This document shows positions 11,301 to 22,862 of a stretch of DNA of 64,000 bases, piece by piece. Below the pieces are notes generated by a model, which worked only from the letters and a program-made list of their open reading frames with translations, searched no databases and was not told where the DNA came from. The first letter of the stretch is position 1. Each line of letters begins with the position of its first letter. A program made the position numbers and the translations under genes. This DNA is from Macrostomum hystrix (lineage: Eukaryota; Platyhelminthes; Macrostomidae), in the NCBI GenBank assembly GCA_950097015.1, contig CATNEN010000038.1, forward strand, positions 35,178,501-35,242,500. The letters run 5' to 3'.

Positions 11301-12555
11301 ATTTCAGGTAAAACAATCGTGTCTAACATGTTACAGTCGTGTCTAACATGTTACAGTCGTGTCTAACATGTTACAGTCGTGTCTAACATGTTACAGTCGT
11401 GTCTAACATGTTACAGTCGTGTCTAACATGTTACAGTCGTGTCTAACATGTTACAGTCGTGTCTAACATGTTACAGTCGTGTCTAACATGTTACAGTCGT
11501 GTCTTATATGTGACATTCGTGTCACTTCTCTGCCACCTTTTCTGTCATTGCCACTGATGGACCCTCCACAACAACCCGCGCAGGACAACGCAAACGATGG
11601 CACCAGAGTGTACACAATCCTACCAGAGTGTGGGAGCGACAGTAAAACTGCCTGGATTGGAGCAAGCATCGGGTTCAAGGGTGAGACTAGATTTGAGAAC
11701 AGGTTGTGACAGAGATTGAAATAAGAAAGTCAGATCTTGATGAGATTAAAGTGAGAACTTGATAAGACTGATGTGAGAACTGGATGAGATTAAAGTGAGA
11801 ACTTAATGAGACTGATGTGAGAACTGGATGAGATTAAAGTGAGAACTTGATGAGACAGATATGAAAACTGGATGAGACAGATATGAAAACTGGATTAGAC
11901 TGATGTGAGAACTGGATGAGATTAAAGTGAGAACTTGATGAGACAGATATGAAAACTGGATGAGACAGATATGAGAACTGGATGAGACTGATGTGAGAAC
12001 TGTATGAGACAGATATGAGAACTGGATGAGACAGATATGAGAACTGGATGAGACAGATATGAGAACTGGATGAGACAGATAAGACTGAGATGAAATTCAA
12101 CTGAGTACGGCACAACTGCAGGCTTTCTTCTGATATTCGGCATCTTTTTCGCCTGGGAGACGCGCTCTGTTCACGTGGAGGCGCTGAACGATTCCAAGAA
12201 AATCGGTGTCTGCGTCTACAACACAATGGTCATGGGCGTGATTGGCGTAGTCTTGACCTTCACCCTGCCGGAGTCGAGCCTGGACCTTCGGGTGCTGCTC
12301 ATCGCTGTCTGCGTTGGAGTCTGCGCAATCACGACCTTGATAATTGTGTTCGGATCAAAGGTTAGTTACAGGTGACCGGGTTTTAAGGCGGGATTTAGAT
12401 AGACACTCTCCGACCTGTACTATAACCCTCAGATCTTCATGCTGGTGAAGTTCGGCCCTAGCCGGGTGGACGATGCCAACACGGCCATGCAGACCATGGC
12501 TGGAGTCAGCGTGGCAGCTGCCGACGACAATGGGCACACTTCATCTACAACTTGA
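2389..12555 (+). CDS. GABA-B-receptor-like class C GPCR (5' exons not found)
   Basis: Twelve frame-consistent exons: 2389-2559, 3129-3230, 3322-about 3393, 5839-6027, 6780-7043, 7958-8021, 8103-8180, 9528-9910, 11185-11307, 11584-11680, 12122-12360, 12433-12555 (TGA). About 635 residues are visible. The Venus-flytrap part shows YSNTSPDLSD, RYGWRKFGLIS, FGPKYMWIQMGF, FDAVLATALSLN and GKVLFD; the seven-helix part shows [24 protein letters not shown] at TM3, AIDPLQLKF, FAWETRSVHVEALNDSKKIG and IVFGSK at the end of TM7. These are GABA-B-type motifs rather than mGluR-type, and no cysteine-rich domain separates ectodomain and helices, as expected for that family. Odd points: the first ~150 residues of the ectodomain and the signal peptide are not found; the tail after TM7 is only about 40 residues with no coiled coil; the end of exon 3 is ambiguous (GT at 3394 or a GC donor at 3397). 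Expected role: G-protein-coupled receptor at the cell surface; ligand unknown. Confidence 0.85.
2590..3075. repeat. Minisatellite, ~16-19-bp units (CTCAGACTCGTCACTC)
   Basis: Tandem units of CTCAGACT(C/A)GTCACTC with TTCT insertions fill most of the intron between the GABA-B-like exons ending 2559 and starting 3129. Confidence 0.9.
3474..4888. repeat. 19-bp minisatellite GAGTAGCTGTTAGACACTA (array A)
   Basis: About 74 copies of a 19-bp unit, highly homogeneous with scattered variants (CTCGAG, AGAAACT, AGTTGTT). It lies in the intron upstream of the GABA-B-like exon 5839-6027. The unit is the reverse complement of the array at 6085-6760 in the following intron. Confidence 0.95.
5390..5740. 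repeat. 25-bp minisatellite (GGGATCTAGATGGGATTTCT core)
   Basis: About 13 units of 25 bp in the same intron, just upstream of exon 5839-6027. The unit shares AGATGGGATTTC exactly with that exon (5886-5897). Confidence 0.9.
6085..6760. repeat. 19-bp minisatellite TCTAGTGTCTAACAGCTAC (array B, inverted copy of array A)
   Basis: About 35 copies of the exact reverse complement of the array A unit, filling the intron between GABA-B-like exons 5839-6027 and 6780-7043. The last unit runs into the sequence before the acceptor at 6779. Confidence 0.95.
7062..7888. repeat. 33-bp minisatellite with 11-bp GAAGACACACT subunits
   Basis: Units contain GAATCGGATGTAGGACACT plus one or more GAAGACACACT blocks. 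The array fills the intron after exon 6780-7043. The period of 11/33 keeps all three minus-strand frames open, so the long minus-strand ORFs here are period artefacts. Confidence 0.92.
8240..9515. repeat. 12-14-bp minisatellite (ACAGCATCTGAC)AC, interrupted
   Basis: ACAGCATCTGAC/ACAC units fill the intron between exons 8103-8180 and 9528-9910. A unique island at about 9172-9256 interrupts the array; its TAGCGGAATGGGC and CGCCTCCTCGCTGC parts resemble the 3' part of SINE family 1. Both sides of the island carry the same variant order (CATCTGATACAG, AGAATCTGACTC). Confidence 0.9.
9935..11068. repeat. G-rich composite minisatellite (GGACCATTGTTGAGG / GTAGAGAGGGGTAGGGGAA)
   Basis: Units mix GGA(C/A)(C/T)ATTGTTGA(A/G)G with GTAGAG(A/T)GGGGTAGGGGAA in higher-order blocks. 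They fill the intron between the GABA-B-like exons ending 9910 and starting 11185. Confidence 0.92.
11308..11520. repeat. 20-bp minisatellite TCGTGTCTAACATGTTACAG
   Basis: About ten nearly identical 20-bp units in the intron after exon 11185-11307. They contain the GTCTAACA core seen in several other arrays of the window. Confidence 0.93.
11705..12085. repeat. Minisatellite, ~22-bp units (GATGAGACAGATATGAGAAC)
   Basis: Diverged GATGAGAC(A/T)GAT(A/G)TGAGAAC and GATTAAAGTGAGAACTT units fill the intron before the exon at 12122. Confidence 0.88.
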
Positions 12556-12558
12556 CAA

Positions 12559-12564
12559 AATAAA
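12559..12564 (+). terminator. AATAAA poly(A) signal of the GABA-B-like gene
   Basis: AATAAA starts only three bases after the TGA at 12553-12555, which would give a 3' UTR of a few tens of bases. Later AATAAA motifs (for example near 12950) could serve instead. Confidence 0.5.
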
Positions 12565-13109
12565 TTTCGACAGTCCAATTTTTTAGCCTAGGGTAGCAAC
12601 GGTTGACTAGCTTCGTTGAGTAGATTAGCAATTCATTCTCCTAATTCTCTTCAGAATTAGAGAATTAGAATTAGATTAGCAATCCACATTTCTCATTCTC
12701 ATATTTAATAGATTAGCAATCCACATTTCTCATTCTCACATTGAATAGATTAGCAATCCACTACTACAAGTAGGCCCTGAAGCGTTATATTCCTAGTATT
12801 ACTAGCTATTATGCACGCACTAGAATTTTGCATCCTATTATTATAAGTAGTTAAGCACAACAGTAGAAATTTGAAAGCTACATTATATATGCATTGTTTA
12901 CTAGTTAGTATAGCACACTTAGTTGAATAGATTTAGATTTAGTGAAACAAATAAAATTACCTTTAGAAATTAATGTGACTCGCAGATTATTATGAAAATT
13001 TGAAAACATATTTTATAGAGTATATTTCATTTTTATAAATTACGGAAATATTTATTATTTAATTGATCGTCATTGAAGTGAAGACGAAAGAAAACAAAGA
13101 CGGGAGAAT

Positions 13110-13740
13110 TAGAGAGCTGGAGACTGTAGAGAAGGACTCTCAGGTGAGAATTTGAGAGTTGCAGATAGACGGTAGAGAAGGACTCTCAGGTGAGAATTTG
13201 AGAGTTGCAGATAGACGGTAGAGAAGGACTCTCAGGTGAGAATTTGAGAGTTGCAGATAGACGGTAGAGAAGGACTCTCAGGTGAGAATTTGAGAGTTGC
13301 AGATAGACGGTAGAGAAGGACTCTCAGGTGAGAATTTGATAGTTGCAGATAGACGGTAGAGAAGGACTCTCAGGTGAGAATTTGAGAGTTGCAGATAGAC
13401 GGTAGAGAAGGACCCTCAGGTGAGAATTTGAGAGTTGCAGATAGACGGTAGAGAAGGACCCTCAGGTGAGAATTTGAGAGTTGCAGATAGACGGTAGAGA
13501 AGGACCCTCAGGTGAGAATTTGAGAGTTGCAGATAGACGGTAGAGAAGGACTCTCAGGTGAGAATTTGAGAGTTGCAGATAGACGGTAGAGAAGGATTCT
13601 CAGGTGAGAATTTGAGAGTTGCAGATAGACGGTAGAGAAGGACTCTCAGGTGAGAATTTGATAGTTGCAGATAGACGGTAGAGGACTCTCAGGTGAGAAT
13701 TTGAGAGTTGCAGATAGACGGTAGAGAAGGACTCTCAGGA
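13110..13740. repeat. 46-bp minisatellite (GGTGAGAATTTGAGAGTTGC core)
   Basis: About 13 units of 46 bp including GACGGTAGAGAAGGACTCTC and GGTGAGAATTTGAGAGTTGC, nearly identical to each other. It is intergenic between the GABA-B-like and TFAP4-like genes, or in the latter's 3' UTR. Confidence 0.93.
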
Positions 13741-13933
13741 TGCCAGCAACATAGAAAATAGATTCCATGGACAGAACAGCAATGCCTATTCAGGTTTGAT
13801 AACCCGAAATGTCGAACAGTAATAAATCGAATCGATCAATAGGTAAATAAGCGAAAGCTGAAGCTATTAGTTTTGAACACATTTTTGCAATTTTTCTGCC
13901 TAATGATTATTCGAATAGCCACATATTTGCATA

Positions 13934-13937
13934 TGTA

Positions 13938-13969
<32 letters not shown>

Positions 13970-13970
13970 A
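13934..13970. repeat. (AT)n microsatellite
   Basis: Alternating TA tract followed by TTTATA-rich sequence. Confidence 0.85.
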
Positions 13971-15259
13971 TAAATATATGTAGCATTTGTCAAGCACACG
14001 CGTAATCATATGCTGGGGCATACAATAGGAACACAAACAGACTAACCCGGGACAATGGCGACTCACTTATATCATTTGTTGAGGCGTGCACAAAAATTCA
14101 TAACAAAAAAGGTTACAGCAAATAAAAAACTGACTGTGATTATTTCTTCTAATTCAGTCAGACTGACAAAACAACAAAATCTTACAAGCGTGGGATGAGC
14201 GCTTTCATAATAGCCAGGTGTTTCATATTGAGCAGTGACAAATTCGGCATAGATTAAAGAGTTCGGGTATTGTGGAATTTCGGATTTGCAGATTTTGTGA
14301 AGTTTGCAGATTGTAAAATTTCACAGGGCGAGTGAAGCAGTCTGCTGAAACAACAACCAATTAAAATGAGGCAAAGAGCAGCGAGTTGCAATCGCAAACC
14401 TGGAGTGAGACAGAAAGGTTTTGCCGCACCCAACTACTGTGTTTAGCGTAGCGTTTTTTAGAAGTAAAAAAAGTTCAATCAAAGAAATCAATAAGTGACT
14501 TCTTAACCAATGAAATTGAAGTGAACAAGTCGTTAGGACTGTTAAACAATCAACTGCGGCTTAAAATCAAATGAGGGAGAACGGGTGGGTGAGTAGGAGC
14601 CGCTGATGCTTTGAGGCAGAATTGTTGACTTGCTAGGGCTAAGCGAATTTTTGGCTGTCCTACAGAATTTTAACAGACTAAAAAATTGACAAATCGATAA
14701 TCATATATTGTGAAACTTTTTTCAAAGAAAAAAAGGAAACTCAAAGAGAACGAAAGATTTGAGCAAAAAAAGCGAATCGCGCGTACATCTATGAACGACA
14801 CAGGTCGGACTAACAGACAGATGTGTGAGTGAGGACTAAATGAGTAATAGACAAATTTAAACCTAGCCTATTTCGCTGTTATAATTCTTCTAATTCTAAC
14901 AAACAAAACCCGGGGTGTGGGCGAAGCGCAAAGCGATCATTAGTCCAGAATGCTTCTTGCCGACATTGTTCAACGCGACGCTGAAACAACGGGATTAAAG
15001 AGAAAAGAAGGCTTGATTACCAACAAAATGAAGCTTTAGAGGATAATTACAGATGAGGAAATTTTTAACTATTAAACACATTTGATGAGGAAAAATGGAC
15101 TAATTAAAAAAACAAGCAAGCGCCACATAAGAGAAGCAAACACTGAAAGAGTCGCCTATTAAAATTTTGTTATAACTAAAAACTTTATTTAAGACAAAAA
15201 GTTGTTCTCCAAATTGCCAGACGCCAATTATTTCTGCTAATAGTTAGAAACAGGTTGGA
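13971..15259. other. No gene recognised; probable 3' UTR/downstream of the TFAP4-like gene
   Basis: AT-rich sequence without recognisable coding or repeat structure. It lies downstream of the stop of the minus-strand TFAP4-like gene, so part may be its 3' UTR. Confidence 0.4.
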
Positions 15260-17630
15260 CTAATTAGACTGATTGGCTTGGATAACCTGCGGCCGGTGCA
15301 AATATTTGTGAGGAATGGATCTTGGCCGGCACTGCAGTAGCGAATCGTCCGGACTAGAACTGCACGAGGACGCTTCGCCTATTGCCAGACCGCTGACGGT
15401 GGAGACGGAGGTGGCAGCCGTCGCTGATGATGTCGTCATTGTAGACGCTGCCACGGCGACATTGGCTAGGTCGACTACAAATAGACGAGGTCCACTGGGA
15501 GGAGTGCCGTCTGCGACGCCGGTATTGTTCAGGACTGGAACAGACGATGCAAGCTGACTGGGTTGCTGCTGCTGCTGCTCCTGCTCGTCTTCGCAAATAT
15601 CGTCCTGCGGCGTGAAAGGACTGATCATAACAGCGGGCCGCTGTTGCTGCTGCTGCTGAAGGCAATCAGCCGGCGGAGAAGGATTCAGCTGCTGCTGCTG
15701 AGATTGGCCCTCAATGCGCTCAATGGCCATCATAAGGTGCTCAAGTCGCTTCGGCTTTGGCGGCAAAGGTTGCTGCTGCTGTTGCTGAGCTGAGGGCTCG
15801 ATAACAAACTGTTCGTAGTCAGGTTTCACGGACAGGTGAAAGGTTGGTTGCTGCTGCTGCTGCTGCTGCTGAGTCCGAATTACTGTATGATTGCCTTGTT
15901 GCTGAAAGTATCCAATGTAGACACCGCCCTCGCCACCGCCGTCGCTGTCATCAGGAGCAGCTGGAAGCTTGCGCTTACGCAAAGCGACATCAGAAGCAGC
16001 CAGCAATAGGTCGGTGTGACGATGCGGCGGCGCTTGCGACTGTTGCTGCTGCTGCTGCTGTTGCTGTATTTGCGACAGCTGATCGCGCATGCGTCTATTC
16101 TCGCCAACAAGGTGCTGGATGTACTTGGATGTCAGCTGCAAAATCGCTGCCTGCAAAAAAAGTGGCATCAAATTTTTTCTCTGTATTTGTATTTATACCC
16201 AGTCCAATAATATAAATTAACTTGATAGAGAAAGACGAAAATTCCCCATAGATTGGCATTCACTTACAATTAACAATCTATTTTAGGAAAAAAACTCGGC
16301 TTGCCTTTTTCATACCCTTATGCATTGACGTGCACGAAGAACTATACTTTCTACTGAGGAAATATTTAAGTAGTGCAGTGCGCACATTTGCGTACATTTC
16401 TGCGCTAAGTGAAACTTGGCAGCTAGACGAAACCCTAAAATAATCCTGGGTCTTGCACATTCAAACCCGACCAAGTCTAAAGTTTGAACAGCTGACCAGG
16501 GGGATAGGGATTACCCTGGCCTGGGAGAAGGCTGAGCTTCAGAGGGGCGGATTTTCCTCTTACCTTGCTTAATTTCTCGCCATCTTCAGTTGGCAACAGC
16601 GTCTTGAGCGACTCGAAGCCAGAATTGATGCTCTGCATACGTCGCCTTTCGTTGCAATTGGCAATCTCCCTTCTTGATCGCTTCTCCGTGCCTTGACCAT
16701 GCCCGTGGTACAGGTCTCCATTCTGGGAGTTGCCGAGTAGTCCGACTGATCTGCAACAGCCAATTAGAACGTTTTATTAGCACTGATTACAAAATGTAAG
16801 TCTTGCCTGTGTTTTGAGCAATACAAGAGTGTACATAACATAACAAATAAGGTTGTAATTTCAAAATTAAATAATGTTCTGATAACTTGTGCACATGCTC
16901 TATATTATTAGAAACTTAATTTAAAATGTCATCTCTCCTGTAAAAAACATTTTTGTAAAAATATTTGACATTGCAGCATGAATGATTAGCCCAAGCCTAT
17001 GACTTAACCCAGGAATTGAACTCATTTAAAAATTAAATTGCAACGAAAAACAAAAACACTCAGTCCAATCATTAATTTGGAAGCCTTTTATTATCCACTT
17101 TAAGGAAATAGAATGTCAGCTGCCGCTTTTTACCAAGAGAAGCTAAATTTGTATTAATTGCAGCATTTGAATGCATCAAGTTAGATACCCCAGGTGCAAA
17201 TTTAAAAACATTTACAGCCCCTAAAACTGACTAAAAAGCAAAGCAAATACAACAAATAACACTGAGAACTATTATTCGTTCCTATTAAAAATGTTTTAAG
17301 TTACGGGGAAAAATTATAAAGCATATTGGCATCGACCTGCGCATGTAATTAACATGCTGACACAATGCAAAGTAAAAAATACTAGAAAAATCAACAACAT
17401 CGAATCGACAGCGTTGGAAACAAACGCAAACCAACAAAATCTGTCTTAACAATGGTTAAAATATTATTAGATCGCAAACTGAAAGCTTATGAAAAGCTGT
17501 CAACTGAAAATAGTTGATTTTCTACACAAAAGTATGAAACTTTCACTTACCGTCGAACTTTCTTAAACAATTCGTCGGGAATATCCGAAAAAGAAAGCTT
17601 GTCGTCGTCTATCTCTGAATAGGTAGACAT
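15260..17630 (-). CDS. TFAP4: TFAP4/AP-4-like bHLH transcription factor
   Basis: Three exons: 17630-17551 (ATG at 17630, donor GTAAGT, phase 2), 16750-16564 (donor GTAAGA, phase 0), 16150-15260 (TAG). Phases agree and give 385 residues. Exon 2 encodes the basic region and helix 1, RRREIANCNERRRMQSINSG followed by FESLKTLLPTEDGEKLSK; exon 3 starts with helix 2, AAILQLTSKYIQHLVGENRR, and a short leucine-zipper-like stretch. This is close to vertebrate AP-4 and Drosophila cropped, which bind CAGCTG E-boxes as homodimers. The C-terminal part contains about eight short glutamine tracts encoded by CAG, and a conserved-looking LEHLMMAIERIEGQ segment like the IVQAIQHIEG of AP-4. Plus-strand CTG runs in this region are shadows of the polyQ. 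Confidence 0.92.
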
Positions 17631-17699
17631 TATGTTAATGACTTTCGAAAGGATTTATCGGCTGTCAATGAACTGTGGATAATCTGGGATGCAAAATAT

Positions 17700-20600
17700 C
17701 GTCAGACAACGTGGGTCACCCTATACACGTTTCTGTTGCGGGAAATTATAGTTAGCTATTGTGCAACAGACGTTATTCTACAACGAGAATGACCCTATAT
17801 TTCTGTTGATTGACATGCTTTGAAACTTTATATATAAAGTAATTGACTTGCGAAAACTATGTATAAAAAATTTAAAATTAATAGCATGTTTCGTTTTGAA
17901 GATATAAATATTTAAAGTTATTCGGGGAACTACTTCATTAACTGATGTAGAGCTGGGGCAACGCCGACTAGAATCAGCTGATCACGAGACAGCAGAGTTG
18001 GCTGCTCTCTGGTTGGCTGCAAGGGGTGGGCTGACTAATGGGGTAAGGGGGTGGGGTTGGCTTCTAGCATTTACCCTGCCCACGCAGAGGCCTAGCCTTC
18101 GCTCCACAAGGCGCGTAGGTATGAATGTACACATTTAGGCCTAGCAAATTCCAATCTAGCAACACTGCCACTGGTGAAGCAGAACGCCCACACAATCTAG
18201 CAAGCTATAACTATGGCACTTAAATTGCAGAGTTGATTAACTTAACTGACAGTCTTTGATAAAAAGCAAGCTGTAGTGCTTCATAAAACGTGTACGCTGA
18301 CAATGTGCAAAAGTGCTACTTATGAACGGACAGTGTACATTTCGTTTTAATACATCTGATTGTAATTTGAGTAAAGACGTGGGTCTTTAGAGAACGATTT
18401 TTAGATTTTCAAAAAAGGGTAAAATAATGAAATAAAATAAGCATGACAAATATGACATGGTCAGTTTAGGTTTATAAAAAAGCCAAAACGATTTTTTTGT
18501 GATGACATTAATAATTGACAACACTTGCCTCAACAGGGTCAGGTGTACAGCCGACAGCACATTCGCAGCTATTGCGTGGCGTATCTGAAGGCTGCATACA
18601 GCTGCTTAGTCCATGGACTGTGGGGGACGCCACACCCACTCTCAATTACCCCAGATAATGCTGGTACCCATTTAACAGCTGGGTGAACTGAAGCAACACA
18701 GAGTTAAGTGTCTTGCTAAAGGGCACAAATTGTTCTAGTGGAGTCGGGAATCGAATCCTCGACCTTATAAATCATGAGTCTGACGCCCTAACCACTGGGC
18801 TACAAAACCTAACTAGTCTACGACCCCTTTTTATTTTGATGATAAAAAGGCTACCTGCAGAATACAAAGTTTTCAAGTTTCTAAAAGTTGAATGGCTCGA
18901 ACTCTAGCCATTTGACATGCAAAAATTAAGAGAAAGGAAGTAACACAGGCAAAAGTTTCTGACTGTTAATATCATAAATCAGTTCGAAAAACACATAGGC
19001 CCTATGAAACAGTTGAATTCCAAGAAGTCTAAGTCCAAGTAAAGACATGAACCAAAAATGTGTATGCTTCTAAAAAACATGAGTATAAAGATGAATGTAA
19101 AGATCTGTACCAGAAAAGCTGAAAAGTCATAATAAAAAATCCAATAAAGACAAAAAGCTGATTAAATGTGAAAAAATTGTTATACCCATAGAAGTATTTA
19201 GTATTTTTGCATGAAAACTTACATTTATAGTTTTGAATACTGTTCAGGAAAGTAAAGTCTTATTTTAATTGAAAAAAATGAAAGAAAATTCTTAGTTAAT
19301 GCCACAATAAATATTCAAAAGCTAGCTAGGTAAACAAAATTTCTAATAAAAACACTATAACTGTTTACCAACAGATAACATTTCAGATTTTTTAAAAGTA
19401 ATGCAAAAAAGATGCATTGACCCTAAATGATATCAGAGACAATGTTGCCTTATCATTTGCTTGAATAATAGGGCAAGGTGAAAGCATTTCTTTGTTATAT
19501 TTAATATGTCCTACAATTTATGATTTAGCATAAGTATATATTATGCCAAATACATATTAATGTTTTAATTGGTAGTCAATAAAAAACATTTATAATAGCA
19601 AATTATAATTCATAGCAAACACTGAGTTGGTTTTGGACTAACTACACTCGTGTTATCGTTTTTTTTCAGAAAAACACAAAGGAAGGTATTATATTGATAA
19701 GACACTGTAAATATTTGTGTTAAGATTTACCTGGAGTAAATAATCTACTGCAGATACAACAACAAAATGCTTCTTCTGCTAACACAGTGGCCAGAAATGG
19801 GGAGACGCCAGAAAGTGCATTTCTGGGACTGATGATTAGGCATAATGAAAGAGATAGTATGTTCTTGTCAAAAAATTTATCTGTTTAAATGAATGAAAAT
19901 AAAATACACAACTATGAGCCTAAGCTAATGAATATTGTATAAGCCCACTTCTTATTAATGCCACAAAAATCCATGAAACTGAAACCTTCAAATAACAGTG
20001 CTTCATAAAAAATGTTCACTATATTTTTTCTGTATGGGCCAATGCTTTCAGGCTTGTAACTCACCCACTAACCAAAATGCTAATTTTAATGTAACAAATA
20101 TTTAGGACAAAAAAATTATGTAAAAAATGTGATTTTAGATAAAAAATATCACTAAAAAGCAGATTCCTGCAGTAGGAATGTTTTTATAGTAAAAATCAGT
20201 ACTAATATTTTAGTTTTAATGTTTAACATGTCAAATTTTATTTGTAAGTAACTTATTAAGAGTATTCTATGAAGATTACTCATTTCAACTAAATATATTC
20301 TGAGTATATAAGTGGTTGCAATTTCTGTGCAATAAGACAATGTGCCAGTGTGTGCCAGCTATAATTGAGTAAGAAGTTAAATGATGTTAAAGTGTTAAGT
20401 TTGTGATTAGAGGCTGTGACCCTCGGATCCATGGAAAATGCCCAGCAAAGACTGGTGTTCAAAGACCCTTATAGAGAGAAAATAAAGCATATTTGATGGA
20501 GGTTATCATATTTAGTACTTATTGTGGGAAGTCAATCAAATATGAGGAAAGGAGACATTTTGAGTCTTCTAAGTTTCTCACGAAAAAATAGTTTCATTAA

Positions 20601-22150
20601 AGAAACAAAACAGCAATAGCTACAGTGGACCACTTGTGCCAAGTGAAACACTAACAATAGAGAGAAAGAAAAAATAGTGATAAGCCCTGTTTTGTTTCTT
20701 AGAGTAAGTCTGTAACTTTACTTATATACAAAATTTCCTATTAGAGCACTAAAGTGATGTTTTAAAAAGGGTGCCCAGTATAACTTAAAATCTCAAGACC
20801 TGTATTAACATGTTTGATTAACTATACTTTTAATTTGTTTGCATGATATTTTGGTTTATAGGATTCATTTTTTAATGGAAATTATGCCAAGTGTGTCTAC
20901 ATGCCTATTTGACATCAGAATCCTGATCCTATTAGAACACAAAGCTAATCTTTTTGGGAATTAGACAAGGACATATTGTATAGTTATCAGCAGCTATATT
21001 CAACAAAATCATAATCATTAGATGCTATTTAATCCATATTGACAAGCAGAAATACAGTTTTAAAGACAATAAAATAGTAGACTGAAGTCATTTAAATGCA
21101 TAGATAATTCACTAAGCTTTCTGAAAGTTTCACTTTTATGGGAAAATGGGACTTATTTAAGTTTTATATTTGATAGATGCCTTACATATATATATTGAAA
21201 AAATTAAACAATTGTGTTACCATGCAACTAAGAATGCACATTGTACTTTTTGTCTTTATGAATCATAGTAGCCATATAGTTAGGCCTGTTGTGGTGACTC
21301 AGCTTGCACGTGATTATGAGCAAGAAAGGTAAAGCCTGTTGTGTAATAGGACAAGCACTTTTAAGGTATATTTTAGAAGTCTGATATTTTCGTTTACTGG
21401 TTAATATTTAATAATAGGCTAATAGCTGTGTCTACAATATATAAAAAAACACTACACTTTTGGGTCAGGAAATATATTAACATTCTAAAATGAACTTGCA
21501 ATGTTTTACAATTGATATAGTGTTTAGAAAGAAAATTTCTTTTTCGCCAAAAAATTAATTAGAACTTGTTTATCTTATCTTTACCAAATTCTCTCGGCCC
21601 TGTAATGTAAAGATAATAACTATTACACACAAATTATTTTTGCCAATTTAGCATGCATAGGCCTTGCCTTTAGTAAGTTCCAATTTAAAAAGTTCAAGAT
21701 TTAATATTTTTTACACTGCATTGAGCAAGCGGATTACAAAGGTTTTTCAAGTCATCTTATTCAAAAAATACATATTTCATCGCGTGACAAATAACACTTT
21801 TACTTTGAACTTAAAAACATATTACATTTTAAAACATATTAAAAGCAAAAAACTACAAAATAATTATTAAAATAATTCGTAGTTTTAGTCTAGTGATTTT
21901 TTAATTTTACTGTCGATTTTACTGACTGTTGGCTGACGCTCAGTCAGCTTTTTAATCTCTGCATGCTTGCGAAAGAGTCAGTCTGTTTCGAAGAATTTTT
22001 TATTTTGAATTGTGAGAGCGAAAAAACATTATGTAATGCGAATAGTTTTACATAATTTGACAAAATGGTAGTCAGGGTTTATAATATTTTTATCTGTTTT
22101 TTGTGAGTTTCTAAGCTTGCTAAATAAAGAACTTCAGTGTTTTAAAAACG
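17700..22150. other. AT-rich intergenic region, one SINE, no gene recognised
   Basis: About 4.4 kb of low-GC sequence between the divergently transcribed TFAP4-like and HMGB genes. ORFs are short and AT-biased. The only recognised element is the SINE at about 18530-18815. Confidence 0.6.
18530..18815 (-). mobile_element. tRNA-derived SINE, family 2
   Basis: On the minus strand: tRNA-like head with GTTAGGGCGTCAGACTCATG, then B-box-like GAGGATTCGATTCCCGACTC, then a conserved body (TGTGCCCTTTAGCAAGACAC, AGTTCACCCAGCTGTTAAAT). A diverged relative lies at 31645-31840. The TTGCTCAAGGGCAC-like block resembles cores shared by SINEs of many marine animals. Confidence 0.7.
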
Positions 22151-22195
22151 CATGAACTTTTAAGCCATTTGTTAAAATTATTATCCTTTTCTTCT

Positions 22196-22235
22196 ATTGG
22201 TTACTGTAGAAATCACGTGAATCGGATGAGCCAAT
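22196..22235 (+). promoter_or_regulatory. HMGB promoter: paired CCAAT boxes flanking CACGTG E-box
   Basis: Inverted CCAAT (ATTGG) at 22196-22200, palindromic E-box CACGTG at 22214-22219 and forward CCAAT at 22231-22235 lie upstream of the inferred 5' UTR exon that ends at 22404 with AAAG|GTAAGT. No TATA box is obvious. Confidence 0.5.
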
Positions 22236-22862
22236 AGTAAACGTAGCTACTGACTGCTATGCTTTTCTCAAAGCACTGAACGAAGGCCCCAACTAAAGGC
22301 TTGCATTGCCTATCTGTTTAACGTTCCTGTGTTCTGCATAGCCTCCATTGCGTCTAACGTCTGCATAGGACTCTACAGCCCATTGATTTCTATAGAAGCT
22401 AAAGGTAAGTAATATTTTGCCAGATTTTTTAGTGTAAAGTTGTGATTTATAAAAATCACTTGCTAGTAGTCCATATAAACTTAAAACGCTGTATTTAGAG
22501 GCTGTCAATGGTTTGGTTCTTATTATTTCACACTTTCTTCCTCAATACATTTAGATAGAAGCACTATAACAAAATTTGAACTCGTATCTAAGTTCTCTGA
22601 AGATTTTCAGCCATGAGACCAAATTAAGGAAATAAATATTTTTTGGCAGAGATTATTAATAAATAAACGGGTGTAATATTGCGTTTTTATAATGCTTTTG
22701 CAAAAACATTAAAACAGCACTAACTGTTTACTGATTGATTAGATCAAAGCCGAAAAAAAATTCTTTTTTAGTCCAAAGCAGTAACCGTACTAAAGTACTG
22801 CTGATGACGACTGACTGATTTTTATATCGTAGTAAAGCTAGGCTTTAAACAAACCAATACTA

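Noticed and set aside
15315-16215. Plus-strand Leu/Ala-rich ORFs
   Set aside because: Shadows of the CAG-encoded polyQ tracts of the minus-strand TFAP4-like gene.
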